Shown piece by piece: positions 1-8,842 of a stretch of DNA of 64,000 nt (position 1 is its first letter; each line of letters begins with the position of its first letter). The position numbers were made by a program, and so were the translations under genes. The DNA comes from a virus, in IMG/VR virus record IMGVR_UViG_3300047310_000412, positions 1 to 64,000 of that record; one strand, written 5' to 3'. The notes beneath the pieces are model-generated. The model was not told the origin of the DNA. It saw only the letters and a program-made list of their open reading frames with translations, and did not search any database.

Positions 1-1038
1 CGCAACGCGGCTGATCTTCTGCTCTTTCAAGAGTTCGATATAGCCGTTGAGCGCGCGGCGGTAGGCGGCGCGTTGCTTGGGCAGCATCGATAGTTCGATG
101 ACGTTCGAACTGACATTGGTGTCTTGGATTTCCGACAGCGACAGCGACATCATCATGTGCCTGAGTTTGCCCTTGAGGATGTCCATCCGGCGGACGTGTT
201 CCTTGCTGCCGGGTTTGGGGAAGACGTATTGCACGCCCCTAAAGGGGAGGAACTGACGGACGCCAAAGGCCTCTTCGAAAAAGCGCCGGGCGGTGCTGAG
301 GCTCTCGCCGCCATCCATCAGAAAAGCCTCGGCCCAAAGCACAAAGGGATCGCGGCCAAACGGTGTACCGGTGAGACCGGCCCGCCAGCGGCAGTGCTGG
401 ACAAGTTCGACGGCGATCTTAAAGCGCAGCGCCTCGTCGTTCATCGCCTTGTGGATCTCATCGATGATCACACAGTCGAAGAACTCGGCTGTAGCCCGCA
501 ATTTCGGATAATCGGGATAGCGCTTATTACGCCCCTTTTTCGCCCCTCGGGCGACTTCCCGTATCTCGGAAAACAGTACCTGTAGCGTGGACCATGTGGT
601 GCAGACCGCGTCGGCCGAGCTTCCCAGCGCGTCGCACAATTCGTCCCAAGCCCCTGGCCCCGATCGGACAAACCGGATGTCGAGCGCGCTGTGAACGCGG
701 TACTGGCTCTCCCACTCATCGATGCCGATCGGGGCGTGCGCGATGATCAGCGCCCGTTGGACTTTGCCTGTCGCCCGCAGGAACGAAAGCCAGTCGAGCG
801 AGAGCTTGGTCTTGCCGGTCCTGGGGTCCCAGTACCACAGCACGCGCTGCGCCCAGATGCCAAAGGCGAGGCCCTGGATTTGCGAAAGTCGGGGAGGGGT
901 GCGGAAGCGGGGTTCCGCACCGTTGGCGATCTTGGCGATCAGATCGAAGCACCAAGTCGCATCTTTCGCCTTGATATCAATCGTTAATTTCGGTTGGGCC
1001 GTGAGGAAGCGATTGATGGCTTCGGGAGAAGTCGGCAT
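1..1038 (-). CDS. Superfamily 2 (SNF2/DEAD-like) helicase, C-terminus cut by window edge
   Basis: The frame stays open from the ATG to the first base of the window, so the protein is truncated here after about 346 residues. Walker A reads DPRTGKT at residues 71-77, motif II is DEIH near 193-196, and LTGTP near 222-226 fits motif III of the SNF2-like SF2 helicases. The C-terminal RecA-like lobe should lie outside. It is the last gene seen of the minus-strand replication operon and its ATG directly follows the stop of the upstream 79-codon gene. A role as an accessory replication or recombination ATPase, like T4 UvsW, is inference. Confidence 0.85.
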   Translation of the reverse strand, partial: MPTSPEAINRFLTAQPKLTIDIKAKDATWCFDLIAKIANGAEPRFRTPPRLSQIQGLAFGIWAQRVLWYWDPRTGKTKLSLDWLSFLRATGKVQRALIIAHAPIGIDEWESQYRVHSALDIRFVRSGPGAWDELCDALGSSADAVCTTWSTLQVLFSEIREVARGAKKGRNKRYPDYPKLRATAEFFDCVIIDEIHKAMNDEALRFKIAVELVQHCRWRAGLTGTPFGRDPFVLWAEAFLMDGGESLSTARRFFEEAFGVRQFLPFRGVQYVFPKPGSKEHVRRMDILKGKLRHMMMSLSLSEIQDTNVSSNVIELSMLPKQRAAYRRALNGYIELLKEQKISRVA

Positions 1039-1278
1039 TTATCCCCGCTTTTCCACATTTTCTCCACATATTTTCCCACAGAGGTCGGCCCGGATATATT
1101 CCGTAGCTTCGACACCATCCTCACACGTGCCGAGCCACACATTGTCCTGGCACCATTGCTGGCCAATGCTCGGGTCCGCGCAGCATTCCGGCTCCAGCCA
1201 GATGCGCTCGGGGCTATTCTGCCGCCATGGCTCGTCGGGGGGCGTTGTCCCCGTCGTCAAACTGTCGTGCGATTTCAT
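1039..1278 (-). CDS. Small Cys-rich hypothetical protein
   Basis: Encodes 79 residues with Cys at 32-33, then WCQDN, a further Cys in GTCEDG and a C-terminal CGKIC. The Cys spacing suggests metal binding, although no named family is recognised. It starts inside the 3' end of the DnaB-like gene (about 65 bp overlap in another frame) and stops directly before the SF2 helicase ATG, so translation of the three genes is probably coupled. Function unknown. Confidence 0.6.
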   Translation of the reverse strand: MKSHDSLTTGTTPPDEPWRQNSPERIWLEPECCADPSIGQQWCQDNVWLGTCEDGVEATEYIRADLCGKICGENVEKRG

Positions 1279-2656
1279 CGGTCACCGTTTTGGTCATGTA
1301 CGTGCTGTCGATACAGAACTGCCCCGTCGCATAGGACTGCGTGATCGTCGCGCTCCATTTATCCGGTGCATTGCGCGCCGCATCGACATATACCCGTGCT
1401 ATACCCAGCCCGCGTTCGTCCTGGGATTGCGAATAGGTCACAGCCGTGTCAACGGTGCCCAAGAGCGACCAGTCCTCCGCGATATGCGTGCCCGTCACCG
1501 TCTTGGCTGTCGCCGACTGGCGGTTGGTCTGCGTCGCGGTAACGAGCGCAATATTGCGTTGCACGGCGATCCCGCGCAGCGCCACGCCCATCCGGCCCAG
1601 CGACAGCCGGTGCTGCCGCACGTCGCCGATATCCATCAGATTGATGTAATCGATGATCAGCATGTGAGGTTTGAAGCCTTCGCTGCGCTCCAGATGATCG
1701 AGCAGATTGTTGATTTGGCCGATCGTCAGCGTGCCAGTCGAGAACTCTTGCACCAGCAGCTTACCCGGTGATCCCGGCTTGCCGGTAAACTGATACGGCT
1801 CGATCGCCTGTGCCAGCGATCCCGGTGTCTTGTCGATAAGCGACACCGTATCGATCTGATCCTTGAAGTCCAGCCGGAACCGGCCCACTGCATCAAAGAC
1901 GAAGAGCGGGACACGCATCGTCCGCGCCTGCTCGACGGTCAACTGCAAGAACGCCTGCGTGTAGCGCTGCTGCGTGATCGTGCTTGAGTTTTCCAGGGTG
2001 ATATGCAGGACATCACTGTGCGCCTGGACCGCGCGGCGGCCAATCTGGATCAGCGCCCATGTCTTGCCGGATTTGCGCGGCCCCATGTGAAGGTAGACTT
2101 CGCCGCGATCGGGATGGATGCCGCGCTCGTCCAGATCATCGATCCCAGAGGAAAATTCGAAGCCCTCCTTCTTATTGAGAAACGAGAACCACCGCTCGGT
2201 CTCATGTAGCCAGACGCCTTGTGGCAACTTCATCACAATACCGGCCACAGCCAGCGCTTCGCGCGCGCCCTCGATGTCTTCGTTATTGAGCGCGTCGTAG
2301 GCCGTATCCATCGACATCATCATCTTGCGCTTGGCGATGAACTTGTCCAGTGCGTCTTGAACCGGCTTGCTCTGTAAACCGGGATGCAGCTTCTCCATGT
2401 TATTGATGATATTGCGTAGGAACTCCCCGTCGCGATGGCGGAGTTCCTTTTCGAGATAATCGCGCAGATGTCCACGCGGAGGCACGCCGTATTTCGCAAT
2501 ATGGTCCAGCGCGAACTGCGCGATACGCTGATATTCCCGTGTCGAGAACATCTCGGCCGTGACCTGCATGGCAATGGTCGGGGCTTGATCAAAGTCCCAG
2601 CACAGCATCGTCAGGACGTTGTCCTCGTGCGCATCTTTCAGTTGTCGATCAACCAT
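1214..2656 (-). CDS. DnaB-like replicative helicase
   Basis: Encodes 480 residues with a RecA-type ATPase core in the second half. Walker A is GPRKSGKT at 192-199 and Walker B is in the hydrophobic run LIIDYINL near 345. The N-terminal 150 residues look like the helical DnaB N-domain that contacts primase. It would be the hexameric helicase that unwinds phage DNA at the fork; the matching primase is the TOPRIM protein at 33219. An AAGGA-type ribosome site precedes the ATG. The length is typical of phage DnaB/gp41-like helicases. Confidence 0.88.
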   Translation of the reverse strand: MVDRQLKDAHEDNVLTMLCWDFDQAPTIAMQVTAEMFSTREYQRIAQFALDHIAKYGVPPRGHLRDYLEKELRHRDGEFLRNIINNMEKLHPGLQSKPVQDALDKFIAKRKMMMSMDTAYDALNNEDIEGAREALAVAGIVMKLPQGVWLHETERWFSFLNKKEGFEFSSGIDDLDERGIHPDRGEVYLHMGPRKSGKTWALIQIGRRAVQAHSDVLHITLENSSTITQQRYTQAFLQLTVEQARTMRVPLFVFDAVGRFRLDFKDQIDTVSLIDKTPGSLAQAIEPYQFTGKPGSPGKLLVQEFSTGTLTIGQINNLLDHLERSEGFKPHMLIIDYINLMDIGDVRQHRLSLGRMGVALRGIAVQRNIALVTATQTNRQSATAKTVTGTHIAEDWSLLGTVDTAVTYSQSQDERGLGIARVYVDAARNAPDKWSATITQSYATGQFCIDSTYMTKTVTDEIARQFDDGDNAPRRAMAAE

Positions 2657-2666
2657 CGATTATCCT

Positions 2667-3365
2667 TCAGTGGCCAAGTTCCTGGCCCCAAACGAGAACA
2701 TGAAGTTGCGGAAGGGCCGTGCAATTCGCTAGCCGGGGCCGCTTGATGACGGCCTCGGCCAGCCAGTGATACCGCTTGATGACCGCGACGGCGGGCAGCG
2801 CGGCACTAATATCGGTGCCGGCCGAGAGATACATTTGCACGTCGGGCAGGAACCGATGAATACGCTCGGCAAAGTCCAGATCGGCATCGTCAAAGCAGAC
2901 GATTTTAAGCACCATGCGCGCGCGCAACCGGGCAAAATACTTTTGCAGGATCGCCGGATCGAGCCGATCGGCCATCCCCGATGACGGCGGCTTGGGCGAC
3001 ACGGTGACGAGATGGCAGTATTCGAGCCATTCCTGCCAGAATGCTCCCTGAGTTTCCACTGCAATCTTGTAGTCGCTCAGCGGCACCACGACGGCGGTCA
3101 AATCCCAATCGACCGGGTCGCCCCCGGTCAGTGTCACCCAGGGGGCCGGCGCGCGCAGACGGTGAACCGCATCCACGATCTGGTCGGCTGTCATCCGGTG
3201 GGCTTTATGGCTCAAAGCAGGATCGACCGCGTGCATACTGTCACACCAAGTGCAGCGGTAGGAGCAGCCAAACGTCCGGATGAAATGCGAGAGCTTGCCG
3301 GCGACCGCGCCTTCGCCCTGGATCGTCGGGCCGAATATCTCGCGCACCATGATATGGTCGGGCAT
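2667..3365 (-). CDS. queE: QueE-like 7-carboxy-7-deazaguanine synthase (radical SAM)
   Basis: Encodes 232 residues. The radical SAM cluster ligands form CSYRCTWC with Cys at 34, 38 and 41, preceded by the QueE signature FGPTIQGEGA at 11-20. TLTGGDP follows near 98, and the C-terminus ends in a typical LVWGQELGH tail. QueE converts carboxy-tetrahydropterin to 7-carboxy-7-deazaguanine (CDG), the substrate of QueC, which is encoded at 35410. With the DpdA-like gene at 15436 this points to 7-deazaguanine modification of the phage DNA. The ATG overlaps the stop of the 63-residue gene upstream. FolE and QueD are not in this window. Confidence 0.92.
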   Translation of the reverse strand: MPDHIMVREIFGPTIQGEGAVAGKLSHFIRTFGCSYRCTWCDSMHAVDPALSHKAHRMTADQIVDAVHRLRAPAPWVTLTGGDPVDWDLTAVVVPLSDYKIAVETQGAFWQEWLEYCHLVTVSPKPPSSGMADRLDPAILQKYFARLRARMVLKIVCFDDADLDFAERIHRFLPDVQMYLSAGTDISAALPAVAVIKRYHWLAEAVIKRPRLANCTALPQLHVLVWGQELGH

Positions 3366-3556
3366 CAGAGTTCATCCAGTTCTACGATCTGGTAGTCGGC
3401 GTAACCGTTACGGAACTCTTTATTGGCGTCGCAATAAGCAATCGCCAAATCCATATTGGCAAATACTACAATTCCATTGCTATCAAGCACAGCCTCGACC
3501 GGCGCGTCATCGTGAGTATTGGAGCGGTAAAGGATAACGCATTCCAATGACATCAT
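3365..3556 (-). CDS. Small hypothetical protein upstream of queE
   Basis: Encodes 63 acidic residues with no recognised domain. The sequence has an alternating beta-like pattern (VEAVLDSNGIVVFANMD). Its stop overlaps the queE start (TGATG), a sign of coupled translation, so it may work with or regulate QueE; that is inference only. Confidence 0.6.
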   Translation of the reverse strand: MMSLECVILYRSNTHDDAPVEAVLDSNGIVVFANMDLAIAYCDANKEFRNGYADYQIVELDEL

Positions 3557-3666
3557 CTATCTCCACACAGGAAGAAATAGAGCCACAATACCGGCTTTAA
3601 CCAATCGCCCCCACCAAAGTGATCGGGGTTTTCCTGGCGAATTTCCTTTATTCGTTCATCAGACAG
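3553..3666 (-). CDS. Possible CTG-initiated microprotein after the SbcC-like gene
   Basis: A frame of 37 codons reads like protein, with a polar N-terminus and a hydrophobic tail ending WLYFFLCGDR, but it has no ATG, GTG or TTG. The only reasonable start is CTG, eight bases before the stop of the SbcC-like gene. It fills the otherwise empty gap of about 100 bp between two genes. It could also be chance. Confidence 0.25.
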   Translation of the reverse strand: MSDERIKEIRQENPDHFGGGDWLKPVLWLYFFLCGDR

Positions 3667-5464
3667 CGGCGGCGCTATCTTCCGTCTGCTGCCCCACCAA
3701 CCGCGAACCGGTGTCATCCTTAATGATGCACAATTGCTCAACAAAGCCGCTATGCGCGAGCGCGCGGTGATCGCATATCCAGATCGAGCGGTTGCCGGTC
3801 TCAGCACGCGCCCGGAGGCTTTCGAGCAAGTCCTCAACGCCCTGTTCCGATAGCCAAGCTGTCGGTTCGTCAAATACCTCAAAATCAAACCTGACGCCAG
3901 CCCAACGCTGGATGAGATTGGCAAGGCCAAGCGATACGGCGAGCCGCGCCCGTTGGCTTTCCCCTCCCGACATCACGTCGAATTTGCTCTGCCCGGCGGG
4001 CGACGCGACATCGATCTGAACGCCCAGCTTGACCGTCCCAGACCGTGTCTCCGTCGCCGTCTTAAAGACTATACCCCAATCTGGCAGACCAAGCGCCAAT
4101 AAGCTATTGCGCGTTTCCAGACTTAGCTCCTCTAAAACGCGTTCCAGACAGTAAAGGCGAACACGGCGAAAGCCCTGCCGCCAGAAATCAAAGCTCTGTT
4201 GTTGTCTGAGGATATGCTGTTCATCAATTCGCTGTAGCTCCAGCACGTCTTCCAGACGCTGATACTCCGCTACCGCTGCCTGGGCTTGGGCCTCGTAAGG
4301 ACTGGTCTCCTTGGCGAGACGGGTTGCCTCTAGGTCCATACGGTTAAGATCGCGTTGTAGGTTCGCGATTTCCGTCTCTAACACGGCGCGTTCCGATCGA
4401 CGCTGCTGATTGGTCACCGTCGCCGCACGCCATGTCTCCTCGGCCCCGCGCACGGTGCCGGCGGTGGTCTCGATGTCTAGCATGGCATTGGCGATCAGCT
4501 TATCGAGTTCCTCGATGCGCGGCACGGTGCGCTCGGCAAAGGCTTCGACATGGGCGGCGTCGATCGGCTGGTCACACGTCGGGCAATTATCGTTCTCTTC
4601 AAAGAATTTGAAGGTCGCCTCGATCACGCTCATCTCGACATCGAGCGTCGCCTTCGCCCGCACGGCATCGATATTGCGGTTGCGCGCGGCCGACAGTTCC
4701 TGGCTCAGCCGCCGCTCGTCCAACAACTCCAGGGGGTTTTGGTACGCCAGTTCGAGAGCGTCAAGGCGCGCTTCCGTCGCTTCGAACGGCTTCATCAGCG
4801 CCTCGAAGCGGGCCTGCTTCTGGGCCTCCCATTGGTCCTCGAGTTCGCGAAAGCGCTCGAAGTCGCCCAGGCCTTCCTGCTGCCCCAGCGTGCGCTGTAT
4901 GGCCTCGCGTATCACCGTCAGCGATTGGGTCGCCTTGCGGTATTCCTCACCGGCCAGATCGGCGGCCTCCATCCACATTTCCAGATCGAGGACTTCGTCC
5001 AGCAGATCACCACGCGCCGGCACCGGCAGATCGATAAAGAGCGGCACGGCCTGACCAAAGATCACCGAATTGAGAAACCGCGACCGGGTCAGTCCGATCA
5101 GTTCCTCGATCGCCTGCTGATCGACTTGTTCACCGCCGATAAAGACGCGATTAGGCGGTGCAGAGCGCTGGATGGATACCGGCTCGCCGTCGATCGCCAG
5201 CGTCAGTTCGCTAGAGACGTTGAGCTTGCCGTAGGACACCAGATCAGAGGACCGCAGTCCCTTGACCGATGTCCCGTAAAGCACAAAGCAGACGGCGTCC
5301 CAGAGTGTCGATTTGCCAGCCCCGTTCGCGCCCAGCCGTGGCTCGGCGCGGTTGTCACCGGAGATGAGCTTGAGGCCGGCCCCCGTCGTCAGATCAACTG
5401 TCGTTGAGCCAACAAAGGACCGGAAGTTGTTGAGCTTGATCCGCGTCAGACTGATCTGTTTCAT
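3659..5464 (-). CDS. SbcC/Rad50-like recombination ATPase (T4 gp46-like)
   Basis: Encodes 601 residues from the ATG that gives MKQISLTRI; an upstream in-frame ATG at 5518 is less likely because it gives a non-conserved extension. Walker A is GANGAGKS at 45-52, residues about 165-290 and 320-420 are coiled coil, and the zinc hook is CPTC at 294-297. The ABC signature MSGGESQRARL lies near 510 and Walker B with DEPTAWLS near 540. This is the SMC-like ATPase that works with the SbcD-like nuclease at 5979 in end resection for recombination-dependent replication. At about 600 residues it is short, as in phage gp46, compared with bacterial SbcC. Confidence 0.92.
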   Translation of the reverse strand: MKQISLTRIKLNNFRSFVGSTTVDLTTGAGLKLISGDNRAEPRLGANGAGKSTLWDAVCFVLYGTSVKGLRSSDLVSYGKLNVSSELTLAIDGEPVSIQRSAPPNRVFIGGEQVDQQAIEELIGLTRSRFLNSVIFGQAVPLFIDLPVPARGDLLDEVLDLEMWMEAADLAGEEYRKATQSLTVIREAIQRTLGQQEGLGDFERFRELEDQWEAQKQARFEALMKPFEATEARLDALELAYQNPLELLDERRLSQELSAARNRNIDAVRAKATLDVEMSVIEATFKFFEENDNCPTCDQPIDAAHVEAFAERTVPRIEELDKLIANAMLDIETTAGTVRGAEETWRAATVTNQQRRSERAVLETEIANLQRDLNRMDLEATRLAKETSPYEAQAQAAVAEYQRLEDVLELQRIDEQHILRQQQSFDFWRQGFRRVRLYCLERVLEELSLETRNSLLALGLPDWGIVFKTATETRSGTVKLGVQIDVASPAGQSKFDVMSGGESQRARLAVSLGLANLIQRWAGVRFDFEVFDEPTAWLSEQGVEDLLESLRARAETGNRSIWICDHRALAHSGFVEQLCIIKDDTGSRLVGQQTEDSAAAV

Positions 5465-5693
5465 TGAGTTCCGCGAACCGTGAGAGGAGAAAGACGGCGT
5501 ATTGCTGAACCCACACACGTAGCGCCGGATTATGTGACCGTTCCAGATGACCCAGGCGGCGCGTCAGTGAAATAGCGATGCCGTTGATGACATCGATCGT
5601 AGTGCAGTCGTCAGGGATGTTGGCGTCGATGATTGGTGACAGTGTGTCTGCTAAATCTATACCCGATCTTGTGATAAAAAGCTGGTCGGTCAC
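5394..5693 (-). CDS. Hypothetical protein between tRNA-His and the SbcC-like gene
   Basis: Encodes 99 residues from a GTG preceded by AGAAGGGG; starting earlier would run through the tRNA gene. The middle is helical (a DVINGIAISLTRRLGHLERS stretch), and no domain is recognised. Its 3' end overlaps the SbcC-like start by about 70 bp. An accessory role to the SbcCD pair is only suggested by position. Confidence 0.6.
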   Translation of the reverse strand: MTDQLFITRSGIDLADTLSPIIDANIPDDCTTIDVINGIAISLTRRLGHLERSHNPALRVWVQQYAVFLLSRFAELNETDQSDADQAQQLPVLCWLNDS

Positions 5694-5718
5694 GGTAGCC
5701 CCTTCTGTCCCTTCTGGT

Positions 5719-5794
5719 TGGGGTGAGCGACGGGGATCGAACCCGCGCATAACCGCTCCACAAGCGGTCGCGTTACCACTTCGCCACGCTCACC
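5719..5794 (-). tRNA. tRNA-His (anticodon GTG), CCA encoded
   Basis: Folds by eye into a complete cloverleaf: an 8-bp acceptor arm GGTGAGCG/CGCTCACC including the extra G-1:C73 pair diagnostic of tRNA-His, D-stem GCG/CGC, anticodon stem ACCGC/GCGGT with loop TTGTGGA (GTG), and T-arm with loop TTCGATC. The 3' CCA is encoded (TGG at 5719-5721 on the plus strand). It lies between two genes of the minus operon, so it is probably co-transcribed and processed out. Confidence 0.95.
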
Positions 5795-5799
5795 ATGGA

Positions 5800-5982
5800 T
5801 TACTTTTCGAGGCGGCAGCGCTGACAGGACCGCCAGAAGCGGCCATGCCGACAGGTTAAGTGACTGCCTTCCTTGAACGGTCGTTGGTATGTCGGCGGGG
5901 CCTTCGATCCAGAGGCCTGCTGGCGTAGTTCCTTTGGCTCATATTGCTCATATTCTTCTTTTGGCCATCGTGTCCCCATCAT
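5800..5982 (-). CDS. Small Cys/Arg-rich hypothetical protein
   Basis: Encodes 60 residues. The start ATG overlaps the stop of the SbcD-like gene (ATGATG). The N-terminus is acidic and Glu/Tyr-rich; the C-terminus is basic, with C-R-H-G-R-F-W-R-S-C-Q-R-C, which may be a small zinc site. It ends six bases before the tRNA gene. Function unknown. Confidence 0.55.
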   Translation of the reverse strand: MMGTRWPKEEYEQYEPKELRQQASGSKAPPTYQRPFKEGSHLTCRHGRFWRSCQRCRLEK

Positions 5983-6953
5983 CCCCGCACCGCCTCCAGC
6001 AGATTGACACCGGTCAGTAGCAGTTCCTCTGATATACCCTCGCGCGCAGCAAAGCCGCGCAGGATCGCTTCGGGCGTTTCTTGGCTGTCGAGATTGCCCG
6101 GCGTGCGGACGCCGATAATGACTTCGGTCCCCGCCACGGTGACGCCCTTCTCGCGCGCCCACTGGATGATGCGCTGCTCGGTCTCCCCCCAGTTCTCGAT
6201 CGCCGCCGCGAGACCATTAAAGCGGATTTTGATCTGGTCGCCGTGCCGGACCGTCAGGCTGTCGAGTTCGCCGACATCGCGGATGTCGGCCATCAGCTTT
6301 CGCGGCGGTGACAGGGGAATTTCCATAATGATATTATAGTCATTATCAAGCACCACCATCCGACAGGGGAAACTATCACCAAACTTGATCGGATGCGGTG
6401 CGCCCACATAGACCACATTGCGCACCGTCTGCGGTACATGGACATCACCGGAATAGAATTTCACCGTGCGCGGCAGGATCGGGAAGTTGGAATTTTCCAT
6501 GATAATCCCGTTTTCCACCACCGCGCCGGTCACCGTAGCATGCATAAACGCTGCCTTATAGTCGGCCAGATTTAGATCGGCCCAGTCGGTCTTCGGCCGC
6601 GCGGTGAAGGGCAGCAGCAGATGCGAGAAGAAGGGACGCGGATGCGAGACGTATTCGAAGCCCTGGATCGCGGTAGCGGCAAAATCGAAATAGCTCGGCG
6701 GTGTCATCGCGGTGTCGTGGTTGCCGCGCAGCACCACCAACCGGGCACGGTTGCATATCCGGTAGACTTCATCGAAGAGCCGGTTGATAAAGCGCGCCGG
6801 GAAGCGGTCCTTGCGATCGACCCAGTCGCCCAGAATGAACACGGTCTCGATACGGTACTGGATCACCGCCTGGAGGATATGCTCCCAGATCGCCCAGCGA
6901 TAATCGTTGTCCGGATTGTCATCGAGATGAAAGTCCGTCGCCAGCAAATACAT
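5979..6953 (-). CDS. SbcD/Mre11-like nuclease (T4 gp47-like)
   Basis: Encodes 324 residues of the metallophosphoesterase fold. Metal-binding motifs run in order: DFH at 7-9, GDWVD near 42, GNHD near 79, an isolated His around 140 (FMHA) and GDVH near 168. It is the nuclease partner of the SbcC-like ATPase at 3659 and acts on DNA ends. The pair is separated only by the tRNA and two small genes. It overlaps its neighbours at both ends, as expected for one operon. Confidence 0.9.
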   Translation of the reverse strand: MYLLATDFHLDDNPDNDYRWAIWEHILQAVIQYRIETVFILGDWVDRKDRFPARFINRLFDEVYRICNRARLVVLRGNHDTAMTPPSYFDFAATAIQGFEYVSHPRPFFSHLLLPFTARPKTDWADLNLADYKAAFMHATVTGAVVENGIIMENSNFPILPRTVKFYSGDVHVPQTVRNVVYVGAPHPIKFGDSFPCRMVVLDNDYNIIMEIPLSPPRKLMADIRDVGELDSLTVRHGDQIKIRFNGLAAAIENWGETEQRIIQWAREKGVTVAGTEVIIGVRTPGNLDSQETPEAILRGFAAREGISEELLLTGVNLLEAVRG

Positions 6954-7171
6954 CAGTTCGACATCCGGTAGCGGATCGATTGCAGATCAGTGATCAACTG
7001 ATCGAGCACCGGATTGGTCAAATGCGCCACAGCCACGTCGGCCTCATAATCCCCCAGGACGATCACCGTCGTCCCGCAGTCCGGGCAAAAGCCGACTTTG
7101 ACCACTTCAGCATCGAAGATGCCGTCATCGTCATCGTCACCCTCGTGTTCGTGAAGCATTGGGTCATCCAT
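6953..7171 (-). CDS. Small acidic protein with CxxC motif
   Basis: Encodes 72 residues. The N-terminus is very acidic (EGDDDDDG) and is followed by FCPDCG, half of a zinc knuckle. Its stop overlaps the start of the SbcD-like gene by one base. No family recognised; the acidic stretch is what would be expected of a protein that mimics DNA or binds basic partners, but that is speculation. Confidence 0.6.
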   Translation of the reverse strand: MDDPMLHEHEGDDDDDGIFDAEVVKVGFCPDCGTTVIVLGDYEADVAVAHLTNPVLDQLITDLQSIRYRMSN

Positions 7172-7802
7172 TGCCTACCTCGTCTCGAACATGTCGTATA
7201 AGCACTGGGCGAGGCGCTCGCGGAATTGGCTGTCCAACAGGCTCGCTAGCTGGTCCGCTGGGGACCAAGGCACGCTGTCTGTCATCGAGATTGCCCCTTC
7301 GCCGGATCAAACGACGGTACGCCGTCGCCGGTTCAAACTGACATACCTCTGCATTCCATCCCGGCAGGATGATCTGCGCCGGATATCGGAACACAGCCTG
7401 TATCGATGTCGTGACCACAACGATCGGATAGAGATTTTGACGGGCGATCAATACCGGAGTTTTATTATACCGTTGCGCGCTTTCGCAAGCCTTCTGCCAA
7501 AAATTCCATAAGACGCCGGTTTGACAGATAAAGCCTCGACCAAAGCCCAGATCGCGAATGTGCTTGCATTCGATAAACAGGTGCTCGGCAAATTCGTAGG
7601 CCTCCTGACTGATCGCCGTCAGATCGCCGGCCTGCGCCATATTGACAAACTCGCGACGAAGTTGCAGCGTCGCCCGGCCGCCGCTCATTGCGCTGCGCCA
7701 GAACAAATCGTCGCGCTCGCCTTCGGAGAGCCAGAGGGACAATCGCTTGCAAACCAGCCGCTCGAAAACCCCCCCTTTGGCTTTCCCCCCGCCGCTCCTC
7801 AT
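7164..7802 (-). CDS. Putative PD-(D/E)XK endonuclease
   Basis: Encodes 212 residues. The pattern G-x-F-E-R at residues 11-15, then GDLTA near 60 and F-I-E-C-K-H near 75-80 matches the E...D...ExK core of PD-(D/E)XK nucleases of the resolvase type. The Arg/Pro-rich C-terminus could bind DNA. It sits directly after the recombinase gene and overlaps both neighbours by a few bases. A Holliday-junction or recombination-repair nuclease is the best guess; the family assignment is from the motif only. Confidence 0.6.
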   Translation of the reverse strand: MRSGGGKAKGGVFERLVCKRLSLWLSEGERDDLFWRSAMSGGRATLQLRREFVNMAQAGDLTAISQEAYEFAEHLFIECKHIRDLGFGRGFICQTGVLWNFWQKACESAQRYNKTPVLIARQNLYPIVVVTTSIQAVFRYPAQIILPGWNAEVCQFEPATAYRRLIRRRGNLDDRQRALVPSGPASEPVGQPIPRAPRPVLIRHVRDEVGNG

Positions 7803-8842
7803 GTCGCGTATTTGCGCAGTGGCGGCGTCATAGCTTCCTCGATTTCCCGCCAGCGGGCATGCGTCGCAGCCGACAGTTCCGCGCGCAGCGCGGCCAGACG
7901 ATCAGTGTCGCGAGCGCGGCGGATACGGCTCAGCGCCGCCGGATAGGCATCAAACGCATAGCTGAGGTCGCCCTGATATTTGTTACGCTTTAACCAGTTC
8001 ACCATCGATAACTCGTCATCGACGCCATAGTTGAAAAAGATCGAAATCTCGCCCTCGGCAAAGGCCGGCCCCAGCTTGTTCTTCTTATTCTTGAAGCGCA
8101 CGCGGATGCCCACCGTGCGCTCGACATCGCTCACGGTGCGAACGATCTTGCCGGCCTCGTAGAGCCAGACAATCTGCGAAGCGTAGAAATCCATCGCGTG
8201 ACCACCGGCCCGCGTCTGGCTCTCGCCAAACGTCACGCCGACTTTATCGCGGATTTGCGAGATAAGCATCAAACAGCAATTCGCCTTGGCCAGCGGCTTC
8301 ATCTTCCGGCGGAAGAACTCGCTTAGCATCTTCGCCTTGCGGCCCATCGTCGCCTTGCCCAGTTCCTCGTTGCCCATCTCCTGAGTGTCGGACATCGCGT
8401 CGATACTGTCCACGATGTAAAGCGATGGGCCGGTCGGATGAGCATCCAGCCATTTTTCCAGGTCTTCGAAGAAATCCTCCACGGTCACAGAACCGTGACC
8501 GTTCTCGGTGTCGTCACCGGTAAACGAGACACCGGGTGGTAGGCCCAGCGAATAGGCGTAGACCCGATCGAATGCCGCCTCGGTCTCGTTGTAGCGGATG
8601 TTCTCGGCCCCGTGCAGTCCGCCAAAGTTAATCGCTGCCTCGATCGCCAGCAGCGTCTTGCCAGAACTGCTATCCCCCACGATGTTTACCATCCGCCCTC
8701 GGCCCCAGCCGCCATTGTGACCGAGGTCCAAGAGCGTCGAGCCGGTCGGGAATGTCGTGCCGGCAACCGGCAGGACGGCAACGGGGGCAGCAGCAGCTTC
8801 CGCTGCCGCCTCCGGACGCGGGTTTAATCGAGGTCGGGGCAT
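7799..8842 (-). CDS. RecA/UvsX-like recombinase
   Basis: Encodes 347 residues. Walker A is GDSSSGKT at 56-63, Walker B is LYIVDSIDAMS near 140, and LISQIRDKVG near 193 corresponds to the end of loop L1 of RecA. The N-terminal 25 residues are Ala/Pro-rich and probably disordered. It should form filaments on ssDNA and drive strand exchange with the SbcCD-like pair and the SSB. The stop overlaps the nuclease gene (ATGA) and the SSB gene lies directly upstream. Confidence 0.9.
   Translation of the reverse strand: MPRPRLNPRPEAAAEAAAAPVAVLPVAGTTFPTGSTLLDLGHNGGWGRGRMVNIVGDSSSGKTLLAIEAAINFGGLHGAENIRYNETEAAFDRVYAYSLGLPPGVSFTGDDTENGHGSVTVEDFFEDLEKWLDAHPTGPSLYIVDSIDAMSDTQEMGNEELGKATMGRKAKMLSEFFRRKMKPLAKANCCLMLISQIRDKVGVTFGESQTRAGGHAMDFYASQIVWLYEAGKIVRTVSDVERTVGIRVRFKNKKNKLGPAFAEGEISIFFNYGVDDELSMVNWLKRNKYQGDLSYAFDAYPAALSRIRRARDTDRLAALRAELSAATHARWREIEEAMTPPLRKYAT

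Noticed and set aside
722-1771. Plus-strand open frame of 349 codons
   Set aside because: Antisense to the helicase genes; no start context and unnatural composition.
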